A DNA stretch of 64,000 nt from Candidatus Brachybacter algidus (GCA_016711705.1 JADJSK010000013.1:124001-188000), one strand, 5' to 3'; counted from the stretch's first letter, positions 45,446-55,876 are shown. Translations and numbers: made by a program. The notes: generated from the letters alone by a model not told the origin.

Positions 45446-46543
45446 CTATTTCTGTGCGCGTGTGATCAACCATAGCGAGACTCCGATAAACAATAAATTT
45501 GGGATCCAGACTCCAAGCATCGGAGGGATTAAATTACTCAAAGCAAAAGTCACTGAAAATCTTGAAAGTATCATATAAGATGCCCCGAGAGACACACCCA
45601 CAGCAAGATTAAGTCCCATACCACCTCTTACTTTCCGCGAGGCAACTGACACACCTATAAGCATAAGTATAAATAAAGTAGCTGAATCAGCCGTTCTTCG
45701 ATGAAATTCTATCCTGTATTCTCCTGCTACTCCGGTGCCACGGGATTCTTCTTTGGCTATGAATTTTAGCAGTTTGGGTGTGGTGAGCGTTTCTTTATAG
45801 TTACGGATGGTGAAGAAATCATCCGGCGTTAGATTTAACTTCATCCTAACCGTATCCCTTGGTTTTATAAATAGTTTTTCATCAAGACCATTAAAGAGGT
45901 GTTGCTCGATTCCCACTAATTGCCATATGTTAGAATCGCCTGTAAACTTGGCTTCTCTTGCTTTGTATTCTTCTGTTAGTTGCCCATTTTTAAACCTTTC
46001 AATGCGCAGATCTCTGGCCATACTGTCAGAGCGGTTATAGAATCTAACGAAGACCTTATCATCTTGGTTGAGCATCAGATGCACATCATTATTCTGATTT
46101 TTATCACTTACCTTCTTGATATATTTGGCTTCGAATTCGATACGATTTTTGTTAAGCATTGGTATAAAAATATGATTACCCAATGCATGGAAAAAACACA
46201 ATAAACCTGCTGAAATAAAGTAGGGTCTGAGGAATCTATTGTAGCTCACACCGGCATTCAAAATGGATATCACTTCAGAATTAGTAGCCATTCTAGACGT
46301 AAAAAAAATAACACTGATGAGAGAAAACAGTGGCCAGAGCAACCAATTAATGTGTGGTATAAATGCTCCATAATACTGAAATATGATCTCATGTAAGGTA
46401 CATGGTTCCCGAAGAAATTTCTCAAGTTTATCACTCGTATCTATCACCACAGCGATCATCGTAAAGATAAATGCAGTGAAAAAGAAGGTAGTCAAGTACT
46501 TCTTTATTATGAATTGATCGAGGATCTTAAGCGGGTTTGCCAC
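45446..46543 (-). CDS. LptF/LptG (YjgP/YjgQ) family permease
   Basis: 365 residues. Three N-terminal membrane helices starting ILDQFIIKKYLTTFFFTAFIFTMIAVVID, a periplasmic beta-jellyroll-like domain (about 130-270), and three C-terminal helices. These proteins form the transmembrane part of the LPS export ABC transporter with LptB. Whether this is F or G cannot be decided. Confidence 0.92.
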   Translation of the reverse strand: MANPLKILDQFIIKKYLTTFFFTAFIFTMIAVVIDTSDKLEKFLREPCTLHEIIFQYYGAFIPHINWLLWPLFSLISVIFFTSRMATNSEVISILNAGVSYNRFLRPYFISAGLLCFFHALGNHIFIPMLNKNRIEFEAKYIKKVSDKNQNNDVHLMLNQDDKVFVRFYNRSDSMARDLRIERFKNGQLTEEYKAREAKFTGDSNIWQLVGIEQHLFNGLDEKLFIKPRDTVRMKLNLTPDDFFTIRNYKETLTTPKLLKFIAKEESRGTGVAGEYRIEFHRRTADSATLFILMLIGVSVASRKVRGGMGLNLAVGVSLGASYMILSRFSVTFALSNLIPPMLGVWIPNLLFIGVSLWLITRAQK

Positions 46544-46757
46544 AAATATATTGAGTTATAATTCAAATGATAACGGTCAAAGGTATGAAAGATGTATTAA
46601 TCGCTTCTATAAAAAGAATTGTAAAGGGTTGCTGTAGAATTTATTTAAAAATTTACACTTATCGGATTTGTTTGTTAACTGCTGTGAATAATTACAATTC
46701 AACACTAAAACATTCCTATAAATTACATATGTTTGTGAACTTAATAAAAAGTGAATT

Positions 46758-47887
46758 GTGGTCGAACTGAGTGAACATTTATTGGATCTGGTTTTTAGAC
46801 AAAAATCCGCCATTATACCCGATCTGGGTACTTTCAGATTTGTTACTACAAGTGCAAAATTGAATTTTGGCGAAAACGTCTTGGCTCCACCCAGCCAGAC
46901 TTTAGTATTTACTGAATCTACTTTTGATCAGGGCGATTTAACATTTTTGGATTTCTTGGTCAAAGAAAAAGGTTTTGATCCATATGAGGCCAATATCAGG
47001 ATCAAGGCTTATGTGCATCAAATCAGAAATAATTTTAAACAATTAGGGTATTCTTATATCCCGGGATTTGGCACCTTGCATCAATTGGAGAATGACACTT
47101 TGAAATTTGTACCTGGTGATAAGATCAAAGCAATCAAGCCAACTTTGGGACTTCCGGATCTTACAATCAAGCCAATCGCCAGAGAATTTGTAAAAATGAA
47201 ATACATGAAACGGAGGTTCCTATCAATTCATTTATTGACACAAGATCTGAAAAAGTTGCCTCTCAAAAAAATAAGTGGGCCCAACCCGCATTAATAGCTT
47301 TCTTTTTATTCGGCATCTCCTTAATTGCTTATTATCTATATACTACTTCCTATGGAGATAATATGGATGAAAAGGCAGTAGTTGCTATTCCCATCAACGA
47401 AGACAGTATCAAATTGGCTACAAGTGGTTTCGTGGACAGTACCATCATTGAAGTAAAGGATAGTGTATCTGATAAAGCTGCTATGGTAGATGAGATTGAC
47501 TATGATCAGAGTTTGAATAAAGTACAAGAAGTTCCTATTGTTTCAGAACCTGTAAAGGAGAAGAAAGTCGAAAAGACAAAACAAGTACCTTCTATTGTCA
47601 AAACGACACCAGTCAAAACAACAACGGTCAAACCAGATACCAGCGAAGAAATTACAAGCCCTTCAGGTAAAACCTGTGCGGTAATTGTAGGAGCAATGGC
47701 GAATCCCGATAATGCCAAAAAACTTGCCAGACAAGTCAAAAGTAAAGGATTTACTCCATTTACATTCAAAACTAAAAACCTCACAAAGGTCGGTGCCGCA
47801 TGCAATTGCGATTCCGAAAGTATTGAAAGTACACTTGAAGCCATGAAGAAAATCAATAGCTCAGCTTGGGTGTATGAGTCTGAGTGA
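46758..47887 (+). pseudogene. HU-CCDC81/SPOR-domain protein split by a single-base frameshift
   Basis: Part one (46758-47294; GTG start) is the Bacteroidota HU-CCDC81 tandem (VELSEHLLDLVFRQKSAIIPDLGTF and IRIKAYVHQIRNNFKQLGYSYIPGFG). In the frame of part two, the DNA from about 47190 continues as ETEVPINSF, SEKVASQKNKWAQPALIAFFLFGISLIAYY (a membrane helix), a charged linker and a C-terminal SPOR domain (KTCAVIVGAMANPDNAKKLARQVKSKGFTPF). Restoring one A in the A5 run at 47192-47196 joins both halves into about 376 residues. SPOR domains bind denuded peptidoglycan; the role here is in the envelope or division. Confidence 0.85.
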
Positions 47888-48295
47888 GAGGTGAAGGAGT
47901 GAGGTAGTTAAGAGGTGATAGGTTGATAGGGTGATAGGGTGAGAAAGTGAGGATGCTCTTCTCAATGAAATTAGAAGACAGTTCACATAGAGTGCGTTGC
48001 TTCCAAAATCAAAAAGATAACTTGAGAAAAAGGGAACGCAGATGACGCAGATATTCATGATCAATTATGATAAAGGATGTCGATGTACGAATTTCCCCCT
48101 TTTTTAGGAGGCAGGGGGAGGAGTTATTGATACACAGATCTTATTTGACTGATTAACAGCACATTAAATTTAGTTATATAAGAGATTGGTGCTTCAAATG
48201 AAGATTGAAAAATAGAAAATAAAAAGATTTAAGACCTAATCTATTAAACTACTTTCTGCGTTGAATATTACTGATTACTGATTACTGATTATGAA
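47888..48295. other. Intergenic repeats downstream of the SPOR protein gene
   Basis: It begins with purine-rich imperfect repeats (GATAGGTTGATAGGGTGATAG near 47920-47940). At 47997-48060 lies a segment shared with 51297-51360 (TTGCTTCCAAA...AGGGAACGCAGAT). It continues with a C/G-rich stretch near 48090-48120 and ends with ATTACTGATTACTGATTA near 48265-48285. No gene was recognised. Confidence 0.5.
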
Positions 48296-49393
48296 TCACT
48301 GATCCACTTCCACCTTCTTCGGTGATAAACTCAATTTCAAAGAGAAAACATGAGACAATCGCGTCTCAGATACATTACCGATATTGGTGAGTGCATAATC
48401 GATGTTGACTGCACCAATGTTAATACCCACACCGACATTGGGTTGAACATTCCAGGTCTTTTTGTTTTGGTTCGTGATGTCCACTATCTGCTGCAGGTTG
48501 TTGATTCCTCCTCTTAGGAAAAACAATTGTTTATATCTATATTCTACACCAATATGTGGATTGATAGAGATAGGATCAGCGCTGATCAATACATTTCTCT
48601 TGCCATCAGTAGTTGCGTCCAGGTTGAGTTCGAATAACAGGCCACTATTCTTGCCAATTAATGTCTTCACACCTCCGGCGATGATGATTGTTGGTCTGGT
48701 TGTTTCTGTGCCTTTCACGATGACATCATTGCCTGTGGCAGTAAGTATCGCCTTGTCTGCTTCAGAAAATGTTCCTTTCCATGTATTGAATGTGGTGGTG
48801 ATATCCTTGGCCATTATTCCAAAATAAAACCTTTCACCTAGATGTTGTAATCCAAGATCTACACCAAAACCAATAGAATTAGCAAAATCACCAATAGTCC
48901 TGCGTACGATTTTGACACTTCCACCTACTCTCCAGTTTGGATTTTTTAATGCTCTAGCATATGAACCGAAGATACCGTAATCAACTGCACTGAAGGTCTT
49001 GATCCTGTTATAATCTATTTCACCATTTTCATCAATGAGTTCAAGCGTATTTGGTATACCATCGATCCCAAATCGGATCAACCCGATTGAAATAGCCGAA
49101 TTATTATTATTGAGTTTTTTAGCTACACCAATGTAATCGTAATTACCCACGCCTGAAAACCATGATGTATGCATCGCAGCCACCTGAAAACCTGATTCAA
49201 TCTGACTTAGTCCGGCAGGATTCCAAAAATTTGAAGTAACATCATTGACCGATCCCGTCACAGCTCCGCCCATACCAAGCGCCCTGGCACCTACTCCGAT
49301 AGAAAGGAATTCATTACTATATTTGACTTGACCTAAGGAATAATAAGAGAATCCAAGGGTGAATAGCAAAAATAATATGTGTATTTTCTTCAT
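48296..49393 (-). CDS. PorV/PorQ-family outer-membrane protein
   Basis: 365 residues from the ATG at 49393, chosen because it starts a proper signal peptide (MKKIHILFLLFTLGFSYYSLGQ); a longer frame to 49498 has no such feature. The N-terminal ARALGMGGAVTGSVNDVTSNFWNPAGL is the family signature and the rest is an outer-membrane beta barrel. PorV shuttles T9SS cargo between translocon and attachment complex. Given the T9SS cargo in this window, a T9SS role is plausible but not proven for this copy. Confidence 0.85.
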   Translation of the reverse strand: MKKIHILFLLFTLGFSYYSLGQVKYSNEFLSIGVGARALGMGGAVTGSVNDVTSNFWNPAGLSQIESGFQVAAMHTSWFSGVGNYDYIGVAKKLNNNNSAISIGLIRFGIDGIPNTLELIDENGEIDYNRIKTFSAVDYGIFGSYARALKNPNWRVGGSVKIVRRTIGDFANSIGFGVDLGLQHLGERFYFGIMAKDITTTFNTWKGTFSEADKAILTATGNDVIVKGTETTRPTIIIAGGVKTLIGKNSGLLFELNLDATTDGKRNVLISADPISINPHIGVEYRYKQLFFLRGGINNLQQIVDITNQNKKTWNVQPNVGVGINIGAVNIDYALTNIGNVSETRLSHVFSLKLSLSPKKVEVDQ

Positions 49394-49527
49394 AAAAAAA
49401 TTCCAAGTGATAACGCAAAAGTATCTGATAAACGATAAACACGGAAATAAAAGTGTTACTAACTTACCAAATGATAAAAAAAAGCTAATTTTCACCATAT
49501 TTTAGTATCCACATAAATCAAAAGATT

Positions 49528-51222
49528 ATGCGTCATATCCTATTTAGTGTGCTCTTTTTTGTAATTGTTTTTAGCGGTTGTAAGACTACTAATAATGCTA
49601 TAAGCAAAAATGGTTCCAAACTTTCACAAGGAATGGTTGTTTGTTCACATCCTGCTGCTTCCAAAGTAGGAATAGATATCCTCAAACAAGGTGGTAATGC
49701 TTTTGATGCTGCGATCGCTACTCAACTTGCGCTGGCAGTGTGTTATCCCAGAGCCGGAAACCTTGGTGGAGGAGGATTTATGGTATACAGAGATCAAAAT
49801 GGACAAGAAGGATCACTTGATTTTCGGGAAAGGGCACCTTACACTTCCAGTACGGACATGTTTCTGGATAACCGTGGGCAGGTTATCGACAATATGAGTC
49901 TGGTAGGTGTTTATGCTTCGGGTGTGCCGGGGTCAGTGGATGGTATGTGGCAAATGCACCGTGAAAAGGGTAGTCTTCCCTGGTGTCAATTAGTCCAACC
50001 TGCAGTTGATCTGGCTCAGAATGGCGTAATTTTAACCTTCAATGAAGCGGCACATATGAATGAATATGCCCAGATTATTGATTCTGTATCAAAATTCTCT
50101 ACTGCCTACGGTCAAAAGAAATGGAAAGCTGGTGATCGTTTTATACAACAAGATCTGGCCACAACACTTACTGCGATAAGGGATTATGGGAGAAATGGCT
50201 TTTACAAAGGTGCTGTTGCTACAAACATAAAAGCAGCTATGATCACTCATTATGGCCTTATTTCTCAAAAAGATCTGGATGAATATCATGCAGTATGGAG
50301 AGCACCGATAGTGACATCTTACAAAGGTTACCAAATAACTATGATGCCGCCTCCTTCCAGCGGTGGGATTATGATATCACAAATGCTATATGGATTCGAG
50401 CAATTAAATCTTAGTCAATATCCCCTTAATTCTGTTCAATATATTCATGGTCTTACTGAATTGCAACGACGTGCGTATGCAGACAGATCCACTTATTTTG
50501 GTGATCCTGATTATGTAGACAATCATGAAACGGAACTATTATCAAAAGAATTTGTAAAAAACAAGATCAAGAATATAAGCATGGACCATGCCACCCCAAG
50601 CCAAGAGATATTGCCTGGAAAAGCATCCACTGTTGAAAGTTTCGAGACAACTCATTTTTCAGTCGTCGATGGAAAAGGAAATGGAGTCGGAATTACTACA
50701 ACTCTTAATGATAACTATGGTTCTAAACTAGTAGTTAATCATGCCGGATTTTTATTAAATAATGAAATGGATGACTTCAGCTCTAAACCGGGGGAAGCAA
50801 ATATGTTTGGATTAATTGGCGGCACTGCCAATAGTATAGAACCCGGCAAGCGCATGTTGAGCAGTATGACCCCTACAATTATCTCGAAAGATGGTAAGCT
50901 ATTTGCCGTTGTCGGAACACCTGGTGGCTCAACAATTATAACAGCGAATTTTCAAACAATTGTTAATGTGATCGATTACAAAATGTCTATGCTTCAATCC
51001 GTACTATCCCCCAAAATGCACAGTCAATGGGTTCCGGATGTGATATACCTGGAGCAAGGAAAGTTTTCAAATGAAGTTATTTTGGGCCTCCAAAAGATGG
51101 GTCACAAAATAAAAGAAACAAAAGCACTTGGCAAATTGGATTGTATCATGGTGCACCCTGATGGCACACTAGAAGGTGGCACTGATAAAAGTAAAGGCGA
51201 TGGTACAATCTCGGGTTATTAA
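49528..51222 (+). CDS. ggt: Gamma-glutamyltransferase (lipoprotein form)
   Basis: Cleaves or transfers gamma-glutamyl groups from glutathione-like peptides in the periplasm. 564 residues with a lipoprotein signal (lipobox Cys18 in VFSGC). The propeptide self-cleaves before T375 (ETTHFSVVD), the catalytic nucleophile. Other family motifs are AGNLGGGGFMVYR, PPPSSGG and STPGGS-like GTPGGSTII. Complete and intact. Confidence 0.95.
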   Translation: MRHILFSVLFFVIVFSGCKTTNNAISKNGSKLSQGMVVCSHPAASKVGIDILKQGGNAFDAAIATQLALAVCYPRAGNLGGGGFMVYRDQNGQEGSLDFRERAPYTSSTDMFLDNRGQVIDNMSLVGVYASGVPGSVDGMWQMHREKGSLPWCQLVQPAVDLAQNGVILTFNEAAHMNEYAQIIDSVSKFSTAYGQKKWKAGDRFIQQDLATTLTAIRDYGRNGFYKGAVATNIKAAMITHYGLISQKDLDEYHAVWRAPIVTSYKGYQITMMPPPSSGGIMISQMLYGFEQLNLSQYPLNSVQYIHGLTELQRRAYADRSTYFGDPDYVDNHETELLSKEFVKNKIKNISMDHATPSQEILPGKASTVESFETTHFSVVDGKGNGVGITTTLNDNYGSKLVVNHAGFLLNNEMDDFSSKPGEANMFGLIGGTANSIEPGKRMLSSMTPTIISKDGKLFAVVGTPGGSTIITANFQTIVNVIDYKMSMLQSVLSPKMHSQWVPDVIYLEQGKFSNEVILGLQKMGHKIKETKALGKLDCIMVHPDGTLEGGTDKSKGDGTISGY

Positions 51223-51547
51223 ATAAAGGTAGAAGTTAGAATTCAGAAATCAGAAGTCAGAAATCAGAAGTTGGAAGTCAGTTAACCTGTTATGCTTTGC
51301 TTCCAAATTAAAGAAATAACTTGAGAAAAAGGGAACGCAGATTATGCAGATATTTATGATATAAAAAGTCGTTTAGTACAATATCCCCTTCTGCAAGCTA
51401 GGGTTCATACACAAATATTGATATCAACCAAAAATGATTGATATCCGATTTGATACATTGACATATTTTTGTATTATTAGGATCGTTTAATTACTCTATT
51501 TACTTTTTTTTCTTGGCAAAAAAAAGTAACAAAAAAACCCAAGGCTA
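51223..51547. repeat. Intergenic repeats downstream of ggt
   Basis: Low-complexity ATTCAGAAATCAGAAGTCAG repeats (51231-51280), then 51297-51360, a copy of the segment at 47997-48060. A left half of the nested-palindrome family is seen at 51395-51412 (TCTGCAAGCTAGGGTTCATACACA-like) and GATATCAA / TTGATATC forms a small hairpin near 51420-51448. No ORF. Confidence 0.5.
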
Positions 51548-51822
51548 GACACCCCGCCTTTGGCACCCCTCTGCCAGCTAGGGTTTATACACATCTTTTT
51601 TGTTAAGCTCAAAGTGAACTTTGGTGACACAACGACGTAGGTTAACCTACGCCGAGCCTCACGATCTAAGTTTTTACTTTAAATTTTGTTCATCATTCGC
51701 TATGAAGTGTTGAGCGTAGGTTAACCTACGTTCGGGTGTCTGCAAAATTAATTTTGCTTATAAGTAAATCAATAACAAACAAACAATTATATTAATATTC
51801 TAATTAAGCCTTTTATTGAAAA
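51548..51822. repeat. Nested-palindrome dispersed element, copy 3 (right end missing)
   Basis: It starts with the GACACCCC cassette and AGCTAGGGTTTATACA (51577-51592). The inner pair spans GGTGACAC to GGGTGTC (about 51623-51740) with two perfect CGTAGGTTAACCTACG palindromes (51636-51651 and 51715-51730). It is very similar to copy 1 up to CTTTTATTGAAAA, after which the right outer arm is lost. The similarity is high enough to suggest recent mobility or gene conversion. Confidence 0.7.
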
Positions 51823-52063
51823 GGGGAAACTTCGATGGTTGTGTCCGGTAAATAAAATCATTTTAATAAAATTAGAATATTACACAATTAAGCTAATTAT
51901 GTGATAATCAATAATGTAGTCAATGTTATTATAAAATATTAATTGTTTATACTAATGATTGTCAATATGATATGCAACACCAAACTTTAAGATATTATTT
52001 TTCTTATTAACTCGTGACAGAACAATATTTACAAAAATCTATTTACTAAGAAAAAAAACGAAG
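51823..52063. other. Upstream region of the nitroreductase gene
   Basis: AT-rich, with no repeats beyond the end of the preceding element. It should hold the nitroreductase promoter. Confidence 0.35.
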
Positions 52064-52639
52064 ATGCAATCTAATATAGATACGTTAAGGGCGATTATTG
52101 CCTCCAGAAAAAGTGTTTTTCCTACTGTATATAACGATAGAAAGATCGAGAGACCTGTTATGGAAGCTGTTCTTGAAAGTGCAAATTTTGCCCCTAGCCA
52201 CAGACTCACACAGCCATGGAAGTTTGTGGTTTTTGAAAACGATTCTTTGAAATCGTTGGGAGACAAAATTTCTGAAATATATAAGGCGAATGCACCTGCA
52301 GACAAATTCTCCGAGAAAAAATTTGAAGAGTTTTCAAAAAAAATCACAAAGTCTGCTGCTGTCATAGCAATAGTATTGGATGCACATCCGGATCTTTTGC
52401 CTGAATGGGAAGAAATTGCATCGACCGCATGTGCTGTACAGAATATGTGGCTTACCTGCACTGTTCATGGATTGGGATGCTACTGGAGCTCTCCGAGTAT
52501 GATCAGGCACATAGGCCCTTTCCTTAGCCTTTCAGAAAATCAAAAGTGTATAGGCTTATTTTACATGGGCTACACGGATGTTTCTATCCCTACTTCGGAA
52601 AGGACACCGATCGGAAGTAAGGTGGAATGGCGGGATTAA
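52064..52639 (+). CDS. Nitroreductase-family flavoprotein
   Basis: 191 residues. FMN-binding family features: ASRKSVFPTVYNDRKI, LESANFAPSHRLTQPWKFVV with the conserved FMN-contacting residues, and the C-terminal LGCYWSSP and GLFYMGY regions. It reduces nitro, quinone or related substrates with NAD(P)H; the substrate is unknown. Monocistronic. Confidence 0.9.
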   Translation: MQSNIDTLRAIIASRKSVFPTVYNDRKIERPVMEAVLESANFAPSHRLTQPWKFVVFENDSLKSLGDKISEIYKANAPADKFSEKKFEEFSKKITKSAAVIAIVLDAHPDLLPEWEEIASTACAVQNMWLTCTVHGLGCYWSSPSMIRHIGPFLSLSENQKCIGLFYMGYTDVSIPTSERTPIGSKVEWRD

Positions 52640-52663
52640 TTTCAAGAGTGTTCATTCTATGTT

Positions 52664-52698
52664 GCGCTGTAATTGGCTATTTTGACTAATTGCAGCGC
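52664..52698. repeat. Convergent-gap hairpin
   Basis: GCGCTGTAATT pairs with AATTGCAGCGC across a 13-base loop with one mismatch. It lies between the convergent nitroreductase and T9SS protein genes. No T-run follows on either strand, so it may be a palindromic repeat or weak bidirectional terminator. A similar GTTGCGCTG / CAGTGCAAC pairing also spans 52661-52744. Confidence 0.45.
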
Positions 52699-52753
52699 TC
52701 CGTAATAATCATAGAAATTATAGCTATTTCAATATGCAGTGCAACGTCATTTC

Positions 52754-54214
52754 TTAAATCTTGACAAAGCGGCTGATCCATTTTTTATCTTTTGAATTCA
52801 AGACCACTTGATAAGTTCCCGGAATTAAATCACCGACACTTAAAGTGATCTGTTCATCACCTGATAATACTTTTCCTGAAAGTAAGTTTTTGCCATGGCA
52901 ATCGATTATGGTGTAATTAATCAGTGAATTAATTTGGGATGGTATTTCCAAAATTAATTGTTTGTCTGCAGGGTTTGGATATAACAAAGTCGTTTGGACA
53001 TCTTCACCAATAATAGAGGCAGGGCCACGATATCCAAATTTTAGAATGGTTGAGTATCCAGATAGAAAATCAAAGATTATGTCCTGTCGGAATTCTACCA
53101 ATCTATCTTGATCATCCTTCACATAATTATCAAATTCCTGGCTATGCATTTGATCACTTTCATAGGTGATCTCAGAGATTCTTCCATGCTCATTGTATTT
53201 AAAAAATGCAAACTCAGAAGTATCACCTAGAATCTTAAAATAATATCTATCTAACTTATTGTCATCATTCAAACCATAATGAATCTGGTAAATTTCTGTT
53301 GAGAAACTAGTTTGAACAATAGTTCTTATTAAATCAGTCTTTTCGAAAACACATTTTTCGAAAAGTAGAGGAGGCTGAGTAACTCCATCAAGTAAGTATT
53401 TTTTATATTGGATGGGTCTATTTACATAAAACTGTGCAGCATCTTCTCTACTGAGAAAGAAATGGTCAACTCCTGCTGAATCTATTTCAAAAAATTCCTG
53501 TATTCCTTTGAATAAAAATGATTGGTCATTATTTAAAAAAACAAGATCATCATACAAGTAATCAATAATAGTGTCATTCCCCTGCTGCGTATATTCCTCT
53601 TCCTCTTTGGAATATTTAATTACAGCGTCACCATTATATTGGACATTATATATCCGGCTTCCTTTGTTCCACGCTCCTCCCTGATAAAATAAATAAGTTT
53701 GTGATGTCACTCTTTCATTGCTGTCGAAAGTAATGTTTAATGAGTCTGCATATACCAATTCATTGTCTTTTGTAAACTCTTTCGAGGAGATCAAAGTCCC
53801 TTTTATATTGTAAAGATGTGATTGAAAACCATCATATCTTTCTATCCCATTTTCCAAAAGGAAGTAATCCATGGTAGAGAACCTGCTTTCATCACCTTTA
53901 TATTTGTAATAATAATTGTAATCCTCATCCGACTCATTATTAATTTTAGCTGAACTGATTCTACCTTTTCCGTCATATTCGACGACGACCGTTGTAACTA
54001 ATTCGCCAGCATTCGGGTGGTCAGCAAGAAGCAAGTACAGGGTGTCAAACTTCATCTTGAAAGACCTGTCACTTGTGTATTTCAGATTAATAGCCTCACT
54101 TATTAATTTGGAAAATTTGTTATGAACAATTAATTTTTCTTTGGCAGATTGAGATTGTGAAAACAGTTGAACCGTTGAAAATAAGCTTATAATTAATAAG
54201 AGATATTTACTCAT
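52754..54214 (-). CDS. Secreted protein with T9SS type A sorting domain
   Basis: 486 residues. A signal peptide (about 1-19, ending QLFSQ) precedes a region of repeated beta segments with pairs such as VVEYDGKGRISSAKI, ITFDSNERVTSQTYLF and FKYNEHGRISEITYESD, similar in style to Rhs/YD-like turns. The last 75 residues from LLYPNPADKQLILEIPS are the type IX sorting domain. The role on the cell surface is unknown. Confidence 0.8.
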   Translation of the reverse strand: MSKYLLLIISLFSTVQLFSQSQSAKEKLIVHNKFSKLISEAINLKYTSDRSFKMKFDTLYLLLADHPNAGELVTTVVVEYDGKGRISSAKINNESDEDYNYYYKYKGDESRFSTMDYFLLENGIERYDGFQSHLYNIKGTLISSKEFTKDNELVYADSLNITFDSNERVTSQTYLFYQGGAWNKGSRIYNVQYNGDAVIKYSKEEEEYTQQGNDTIIDYLYDDLVFLNNDQSFLFKGIQEFFEIDSAGVDHFFLSREDAAQFYVNRPIQYKKYLLDGVTQPPLLFEKCVFEKTDLIRTIVQTSFSTEIYQIHYGLNDDNKLDRYYFKILGDTSEFAFFKYNEHGRISEITYESDQMHSQEFDNYVKDDQDRLVEFRQDIIFDFLSGYSTILKFGYRGPASIIGEDVQTTLLYPNPADKQLILEIPSQINSLINYTIIDCHGKNLLSGKVLSGDEQITLSVGDLIPGTYQVVLNSKDKKWISRFVKI

Positions 54215-54403
54215 CAGGAAAATTTTAATGCATTTGGATTTTTAAAAGTAGCAATTATTTTTGCTTAGGTGGACTTTTAAACACATTAAATAATTTTTTA
54301 ACACTTCGATCTCAACAACATCGTTGAATACCATAAATTATTGGTTATAAGTGAAACTTTGTGAATAATGATCATTGTTTAGATGATCTAACTTGTGTAA
54401 AAA

Positions 54404-54658
54404 ATGGAACCAGACACTATTACCGGAATTGTCGCAAGTATACTTACTGCGACTGCATCTATTCCTCAGTTAATTAAAATTATCAGGAATAAAGAAGCTA
54501 AAGATATTTCATTGCTAATGGTCACCGTTCTGATATTAGGTCTTGCCACCTGGATAGTTTATGGTATTTTGAAAGAAGATGTAATTATCATAGTGGCGAA
54601 CGCTATTCCTTGTGTTGTTAATATATTGATAGGAGTGATGAAGTTGCATTACAAGTAA
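54404..54658 (+). CDS. SemiSWEET-type sugar transporter
   Basis: 84 residues with three membrane helices forming half of a SWEET repeat. The PQ motif ASIPQLIKIIRNKEAKDIS (about residues 18-36) is characteristic, with the later WIVYGILKEDVIIIVAN helix. It dimerises in the membrane and exchanges sugars passively. Convergent with the following YihY gene. Confidence 0.92.
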   Translation: MEPDTITGIVASILTATASIPQLIKIIRNKEAKDISLLMVTVLILGLATWIVYGILKEDVIIIVANAIPCVVNILIGVMKLHYK

Positions 54659-54717
54659 AAGTTTACTTTTTCTCTCCTCGTTTACAGCCCAAATTGCAGC
54701 TTATCAAATCACTTTTC

Positions 54718-55659
54718 TTAAAGATCTTCATGCTGCTTGGGCAAAGTATCTACATCTTTTTCTAATTCCTTCTGAATTACAGCAACAGCAAAATCTGCGG
54801 GTTCGATGTGATGCCCTTTGTACTCGGCATAAACCTGAGTAAACTCTGCGCCCAGATATAATATAACAGCTGTATAATAAATCCATACCAAAACAACGAT
54901 AAGTGAACCTGCTGCACCGAATGTGGATCCGGTAGCTGTGGTAGAAATATATAGCCCTATTAGAAACCTGCCAATAAAAAACAAACAAGCCGTGAAAATA
55001 GCGCCTGTTCTCACATCTTTCCATTTTATCTTTACATCTGGCAGTACTTTAAAGATTGCGCCGAATAATATTGTAATTACAATAAAAGTAATAGCTGTAT
55101 TTAATATGTTGGCGATCCAAACCGTCATATCTGGCAAGAACCTTGAGAGCCTGTCCATCATTGCAAGGATCATACCATTGGCGATCAGTGAAACAATTAA
55201 TAAAAATCCTAGACTGACTATGAGAGAGGAAGAAAGTAATCTATTCTTAAGTAGTTTAAGCCAGCCTTTTTTGGGTTTTGCTTTAACTTTCCAGATAATG
55301 TTGATGGAGTCCTGGATCTCACCAAATATACTGGTCGCTCCAATGAACAATGTGAATATCCCAATTACAAGTGCAAATGTGGATTTGTCAGACAATTCAA
55401 TAGCCTTGATCATGTCTTGGATTTGCAGTGCTGCAGATGCTCCTATTAGACCGTTTAGTTCTTCAAATACTTTTCCTTGAATTGCATCTTTTCCCAGAAA
55501 TATTCCTGCCAAAGAAATAAGTAAAAGTAATAATGGTGCTAAAGCAAATATGGTATAATAGGCCAGCGCTGCACTCAACTTCATTCCTTTGTCGTCCAGG
55601 AAACCCATCAATGTAGCTTTTGCAATCTTAAAAAATGGTTTTTCAAAAAATTTGGCCAT
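54718..55659 (-). CDS. YihY/BrkB-family membrane protein
   Basis: 313 residues. About six membrane helices, with the family signature AALAYYTIFALAPLLLLLISLAGI near the N-terminus and GAAGSLIVVLVWIYYTAVILYLGAEFTQVYA near the C-terminus. Function is poorly defined (formerly annotated RNase BN by mistake). The C-terminal tail is cytoplasmic and acidic. Confidence 0.92.
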   Translation of the reverse strand: MAKFFEKPFFKIAKATLMGFLDDKGMKLSAALAYYTIFALAPLLLLLISLAGIFLGKDAIQGKVFEELNGLIGASAALQIQDMIKAIELSDKSTFALVIGIFTLFIGATSIFGEIQDSINIIWKVKAKPKKGWLKLLKNRLLSSSLIVSLGFLLIVSLIANGMILAMMDRLSRFLPDMTVWIANILNTAITFIVITILFGAIFKVLPDVKIKWKDVRTGAIFTACLFFIGRFLIGLYISTTATGSTFGAAGSLIVVLVWIYYTAVILYLGAEFTQVYAEYKGHHIEPADFAVAVIQKELEKDVDTLPKQHEDL

Positions 55660-55876
55660 GTTTCCTTTTCTTTCTAATTATTCTAAAATATTTAGTTAGC
55701 GCTTTATTTAATCGAACTTAACAAAATGTATAGCTGTACGATCAACAGCAAAATAACAAAATTTTTGATAAAAAGTGCATTAGAAGAAGAACCAAATCAG
55801 AATATTGGAGCTAAAGATTTTAAAAAATGGTTGAAAAACTGTCGAACAAAGACTAGAGATGTTGAATTTCTTTCCA
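55660..55876. other. Region between YihY and REP cluster 1
   Basis: Promoter region of the YihY gene on the minus strand. No repeats or ORF until the REP block starts at 55877. Confidence 0.35.

Noticed and set aside
49394..49498. Longer N-terminus for the PorV-like protein
   Set aside because: The ATG at 49393 begins a standard signal peptide directly followed by the mature family sequence.
54728..55024. ORF inside the YihY gene
   Set aside because: Out-of-frame shadow of a clear membrane-protein gene on the same strand.
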